DNA from: an uncultured beta proteobacterium
Lineage (GTDB): Bacteria > Pseudomonadota > Gammaproteobacteria > Burkholderiales > Rhodocyclaceae
Direction of reading: 5' to 3'
NCBI GenBank assembly: GCA_903910495.1
Contig: CAIVZW010000578.1
Coordinates: 1 to 6,244, forward strand
DNA: 6,244 nt
This document shows positions 6,110 to 6,244 of this stretch, piece by piece. A model generated the notes under the pieces. The model made no database searches. It was not told the origin of the DNA and saw only the letters and a list, made by a program, of their open reading frames with translations. A program made the translations under genes and the position numbers. How positions within the stretch are numbered: the stretch's first letter is position 1; the number at the start of each line of letters is the position of its first letter.

Positions 6110-6244
6110 TTACCTGACGCGCACTTGTGCTTCCCTGAGCAATTGCTCAAGAATCTGTGCAGGATTGGCATACTTGCGCGCCAGAATCATGGCGGCAATG
6201 ATGTAGGGCTTCCAACTGGCCTCTTTGTATGTGGCGATACGGTA
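6110..6244 (-). CDS. ygeW: Knotted carbamoyltransferase YgeW, C-terminal end (cut by window edge)
   Basis: Only the last 44 residues and the TAA stop are in the window, ending in LLREAQVRVR. The tail YRIATYKEASWKPYIIAAMI followed by LARKYANP matches, from memory, the C-terminus of E. coli YgeW almost residue for residue. YgeW is a member of the aspartate/ornithine transcarbamylase superfamily with a knotted fold and unknown physiological substrate. The family would transfer a carbamoyl group between carbamoyl phosphate and an acceptor; in this context the reverse direction would feed the downstream carbamate kinase. It is the upstream neighbour of ygeY, but ygeX, which lies between them in E. 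coli, is absent here. The fragment is short but very characteristic. Confidence 0.88.
   Translation of the reverse strand, partial: YRIATYKEASWKPYIIAAMILARKYANPAQILEQLLREAQVRVR

Overview
This window is from a bacterial chromosome, most likely a proteobacterium and probably a betaproteobacterium of the Burkholderiales/Alcaligenaceae type. That lineage is an inference from a tripartite tricarboxylate (TTT) transporter inside a sugar-acid operon, the moderately high GC and the protein sequences; no rRNA or other marker is present. Every gene I can support lies on the minus strand, so the window is read right to left.

Right-hand block (about 6244 to 3551): the C-terminal tail of a YgeW-type knotted carbamoyltransferase, a complete YgeY-type M20 metallohydrolase and a complete YqeA/ArcC-type carbamate kinase. 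These correspond to members of the E. coli ygeW-ygeX-ygeY-hyuA-yqeA cluster, a set linked by context to purine/carbamoyl breakdown and selenium-dependent hydroxylases. The ygeX and hyuA counterparts are missing from the internal positions. A hairpin lies between ygeW and ygeY. A good intrinsic terminator follows ygeY, then about 210 bp with no recognisable gene before the carbamate kinase. The expected logic is: transfer of a carbamoyl group, hydrolysis of an amide-type intermediate, then use of carbamoyl phosphate to make ATP.

Left-hand block (about 3550 to 1): a 240-bp control region with two tandem IclR-type operator palindromes, then a probable operon of an IclR-family regulator, a KDPG/KDPGal-type aldolase (Eda-like), a PfkB sugar kinase related to YihV, tctB and the start of tctA. 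The simplest reading is an inducible route for a sugar acid or related compound: uptake through the TTT transporter, phosphorylation of a 2-keto-3-deoxy-sugar-acid-like intermediate, then cleavage to pyruvate and a phosphorylated aldehyde. The substrate is not identifiable from the window.

The points most worth a second look are the tandem operators, the kinase gene that has no ATG/GTG/TTG start at its conserved N-terminus (a CTG with a good Shine-Dalgarno fits best), its SAGD in place of GAGD catalytic motif, and the reduced ygeW-ygeY-yqeA arrangement.
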